From: a bacterium
Lineage (GTDB): Bacteria; CG03
Assembly: GCA_013791675.1 (NCBI GenBank)
Contig: VMTI01000092.1
Span: 1-7,976, forward strand
Reading direction: 5' to 3'
Length of the DNA: 7,976 nucleotides
Shown: one piece after another, positions 5,898-7,976 of the stretch
How the letters are laid out: each line of letters begins with the position of its first letter
Position numbering within the stretch: position 1 is the stretch's first letter
Program-made: the position numbers and the translations under genes
Notes under the pieces: model-generated
Told to the model about the DNA's origin: nothing
What the model saw: only the letters and a program-made list of their open reading frames with translations
Database searches by the model: none

Positions 5898-7844
5898 TCA
5901 CTGTTCATCGATTATCGGTTCTGCCTCAATGAGAGAACAATAATCTTCAAGTGTTCCTCCATTCAGGCAACACTCAATAATTTTTCGGCCCTCAGGCATC
6001 AGGTCGGCTTCCAGGAATCCGGATAACTGGTTATGAAAAAACTGTCTCAGGATTTCAGCGCCTTTGTCATAGGCTTCTACTCCGACCTCAGGCTGTTTCT
6101 CCACTTCAAGAAACCAGTCGCCTATAGTCTGCCCTTCAACCATTAGTGTTTTCATCGCATATCCCAGCAATGGAGAGCGTGCAGGAGTAACCTGGTTGTT
6201 TGTAAAGTTGGCTCCGCCCCGCCGCGCAAGGTATTCTCTCGCAATCCACTGAGGCATAAATCCGACGTCCCATACCCCTATGTGCTGGTTCGGGCAGAGG
6301 ATATAACGTGTACGATAGTTATCCAGGAATTGCTGAAGCAGCAAGTTTGCCTGATCAACCCGCCTACCCGCGGCGAATGGCCAGTATGAACCCACTCCTT
6401 CGGAAGTCATGCCTTCCGATTGCACTATGCTGGGGTTATCGTGACCCCTCGGCGCAACTAATCTCCACAGCCATGCAAGGGCCGGCGGCAGCACGTGGAA
6501 CAGGCCGATAATTCCATAGCTTGGTTTTTCTTTCGTACAGGGGGGCGTGCGGACTCCAAAACTGCGAATCCCCACAGATACGGCTCCATTGATTATATCA
6601 GGAACAATGCTGCGGGGTATGACGACGCGCGGATTAGGACAAGGTTCTCCGGGACTATCTTCAATATGTTCCCATATCAGGGCAGTGCTATTCGGCTGAG
6701 CATCAATATTTAAAAATAGCAGAGGAACCGCGGGATTTATAGTAACGCCTTCAAGATGAGGGTCAAGCCCGTAGTGATTAATATGATTTACCCGTACAAA
6801 CCAGGCATCTTCAGCGTCCATCAGGTACAGCTTGCCGTCCCCTTTCTGCAGATCCCGATGGCATAAAGCCATGTCGTCGGCGACAGGATGAAGTTCGCAG
6901 GTTCTGGGAAGAATAACATACCGCTTTGCCCCAGTAGCCAGATTGCTGCCAAGAAGAAGTCTACCGTCATGTTCACGGTGGACATGCTCCAGCATTTCGC
7001 TCTTGCCGCCGCCGCTGGCCCCCTCATGCATTATTGTTAACTTATTGTCATACGGAGTGACCACCTGTACTGCTGAACAGTGAGCAGTTACCCAATTCTC
7101 CTGTTCCCCGAGATTTATAAGCATTCCGTAAACGCCTTTTTTGGCGCTCGGCCCGGGGTAGAGGTTGTAACTGAACATTTCATACATTTCTTTCAACCTG
7201 TTGTGCACAACAACCTGTTTGCCGTTAAAATGAGTGTGCCTGAACGGAGGAGCAACATATATAACTGCTTTTGGAGAGAAATTTTCCGGCAAATTCTCCG
7301 GATCAAGTATTCCCTGCAGCAGCGCCAAGCCGAAGGCGAAAAATCCGGCATTAGCGGGGGCTACCACAATACTGTCTATTCCGATATTAGGAGCTCCGGC
7401 AACAAAGGGATAGACCGCAAGTTCCTGCCCCGAAAGCCAATCAAAAGTTTCTTTTCTAAGTTCATTAAAACTTGAGCCGAAACGATCTTTGAAGCGCTGT
7501 TTATTTGTGGGCTGGTCGTCGGCAATCACCATACATTCGGGATCCCGCCGCCGCATATAGGGCTCAATGTAATTTGCCGCTATGCCGTTGCGTACCCTGC
7601 ACACTCTGGCCTCAACGACCTTGCCTTTGCCCGGCACATCATAAGCTACCTCGTGCCAGCCATTTACGGCATCGCGGCATGCAAGGTCGGCTAATTCAGC
7701 CGCGCTCCCGGCAACTACATAACCGGGACACCTATTTATTATCGCTGAAACCTCCGGGGGCAATTTCAGTTTTGCTAAGTCTTTCTTATTCACAATTCCT
7801 CCTGTTTCGTTCCTTTCACTCTTCGCTATTTTTTTATCCGCCAT
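5898..7844 (-). CDS. DUF4914 family protein, HprK/PEPCK-like P-loop domain
   Basis: Large soluble protein of 648 codons, which I recognise as the DUF4914 family (function unknown). Seen: an N-terminal region (about 22-270) with YPFVAGAPNIGIDSIVVAPANAGFFAFGLALLQG; a P-loop EGASGGGKSEML with GASGGGKS at 275-282; a kinase-2-like VADDMALCH at 321-329; LFLNIDA at 377-382; and the conserved SEGVGSYWPFAAGRR at 481-495 plus HIGVWDVGFMPQWIAREYLARRGG. P-loop and DD motif order resembles HPr kinase/PEP carboxykinase proteins, so nucleotide-dependent phosphotransfer is inferred; the substrate is unknown. No signal peptide or membrane helix. Start: ATG 7844 lacks a clear ribosome site, whereas GTG at 7793 (codon 18) has AGGAGG 4 nt upstream and gives 631 residues, starting near where homologous sequence is expected. 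No obvious functional link to its neighbours. Confidence 0.88.
   Translation of the reverse strand: MADKKIAKSERNETGGIVNKKDLAKLKLPPEVSAIINRCPGYVVAGSAAELADLACRDAVNGWHEVAYDVPGKGKVVEARVCRVRNGIAANYIEPYMRRRDPECMVIADDQPTNKQRFKDRFGSSFNELRKETFDWLSGQELAVYPFVAGAPNIGIDSIVVAPANAGFFAFGLALLQGILDPENLPENFSPKAVIYVAPPFRHTHFNGKQVVVHNRLKEMYEMFSYNLYPGPSAKKGVYGMLINLGEQENWVTAHCSAVQVVTPYDNKLTIMHEGASGGGKSEMLEHVHREHDGRLLLGSNLATGAKRYVILPRTCELHPVADDMALCHRDLQKGDGKLYLMDAEDAWFVRVNHINHYGLDPHLEGVTINPAVPLLFLNIDAQPNSTALIWEHIEDSPGEPCPNPRVVIPRSIVPDIINGAVSVGIRSFGVRTPPCTKEKPSYGIIGLFHVLPPALAWLWRLVAPRGHDNPSIVQSEGMTSEGVGSYWPFAAGRRVDQANLLLQQFLDNYRTRYILCPNQHIGVWDVGFMPQWIAREYLARRGGANFTNNQVTPARSPLLGYAMKTLMVEGQTIGDWFLEVEKQPEVGVEAYDKGAEILRQFFHNQLSGFLEADLMPEGRKIIECCLNGGTLEDYCSLIEAEPIIDEQ
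7798..7803 (-). promoter_or_regulatory. Strong ribosome binding site pointing to GTG start at 7793
   Basis: AGGAGG on the minus strand, followed by AATT and then GTG at 7793-7791, in frame with the DUF4914 gene. The upstream ATG at 7844 has only GGGAC at distance. The spacing of 4 nt is slightly short, but this is the best Shine-Dalgarno near the gene's 5' end. Confidence 0.5.
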
Positions 7845-7975
7845 CTGCTATTCGTCCCGTTATATACAACGGGTTTAACGGTTCTTTTATCCAAATCAAT
7901 AACGCATCCTCTCAGAATATTATTAATCCAGGAACAGGCAACATTGCAGAATAAAGTATTCCCGATTTTTTTGTT
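7826..7975 (-). CDS. Possible 3' tail of an upstream gene (partial, unassigned)
   Basis: A minus-strand frame is open from the window edge to TAG at 7826-7828 (49 codons, ending GCVIDLDKRTVKPVVYNG and then TNSRWRIKK). No family is recognised. If real, it would end 32 bp before the GTG start of the DUF4914 gene and overlap the ATG alternative. An open run of this length arises by chance at roughly one in ten, and the plus strand is also open here, so this is weak. Otherwise nothing firm is seen in the last 130 bp. Confidence 0.2.
   Translation of the reverse strand, partial: NKKIGNTLFCNVACSWINNILRGCVIDLDKRTVKPVVYNGTNSRWRIKK
7856..7873. repeat. Short inverted repeat upstream of the DUF4914 gene
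   Basis: CCCGTT-ATATAC-AACGGG forms a 6-bp perfect stem with a 6-nt loop, 12 bp upstream of the ATG at 7844 and 63 bp upstream of the GTG at 7793. No T-run follows on either strand, so it is not a standard terminator. It could be an operator or leader hairpin. Confidence 0.3.
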
Positions 7976-7976
7976 C

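Noticed and set aside
7505..7954. Plus-strand open frame of 149 codons
   Set aside because: Most of it is antisense to the strongly supported DUF4914 gene, with Arg/Pro/Ser/Leu/Cys-rich composition typical of a shadow frame. Only its last about 37 codons lie outside the gene.

Overview
The window looks like chromosome from an uncultivated-type, non-model Gram-negative-like bacterium. It has moderate GC, every clear gene lies on the minus strand, and one predicted secreted protein belongs to the LA_2272 surface-repeat family (known from Leptospira, Elusimicrobia-like and Bacteroidetes-like genomes). A DUF4914 protein and short GGACGTCC-centred repeats are also present. I lean towards an Elusimicrobiota/Omnitrophota/Spirochaete-like host, but the sequence alone does not settle this.

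Positions 1-4207, read right to left, hold a tightly packed housekeeping operon: xseA - xseB - ispA - dxs. XseA and XseB are the two subunits of exonuclease VII. IspA-like prenyl diphosphate synthase and DXS belong to isoprenoid synthesis: DXS starts the MEP pathway, and the prenyl synthase condenses its products. The gaps are +21 bp, an 11-bp overlap, and +2 bp, so the four genes are probably co-transcribed and in part translationally coupled. dxs runs off the left edge and lacks only its last few codons. A promoter-like TAGAAT lies 7 nt before the xseA ATG, and no ribosome binding site is visible.

Positions about 4208-5290 form an accessory island: one ORF of 327 codons (possibly 302) flanked by two 26-bp direct repeats (22/26 identical). 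The right copy lies inside the 5' end of the ORF. A perfect 18-bp palindrome follows the stop codon by 1 nt. The protein is not securely assigned. Its C-terminus and the adjacent hairpin suggest a target protein of a diversity-generating retroelement (DGR), but no reverse transcriptase or template repeat is in the window. This is the part most worth a second look.

Positions 5372-5882 hold an LA_2272-type secreted repeat protein gene. It has a good sigma70-type promoter, a ribosome binding site and a signal peptide, but the frame is broken by an apparent 1-nt deletion at a short homopolymer. Positions 5898-7844 encode a large DUF4914 protein with a clear P-loop resembling the HPr kinase/PEP carboxykinase superfamily. 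The remaining 130 bp at the right edge are open on both strands and may include the tail of another gene. No tRNA, rRNA, CRISPR array or recognisable transposase is visible. No stretch over 300 bp lacks a gene.
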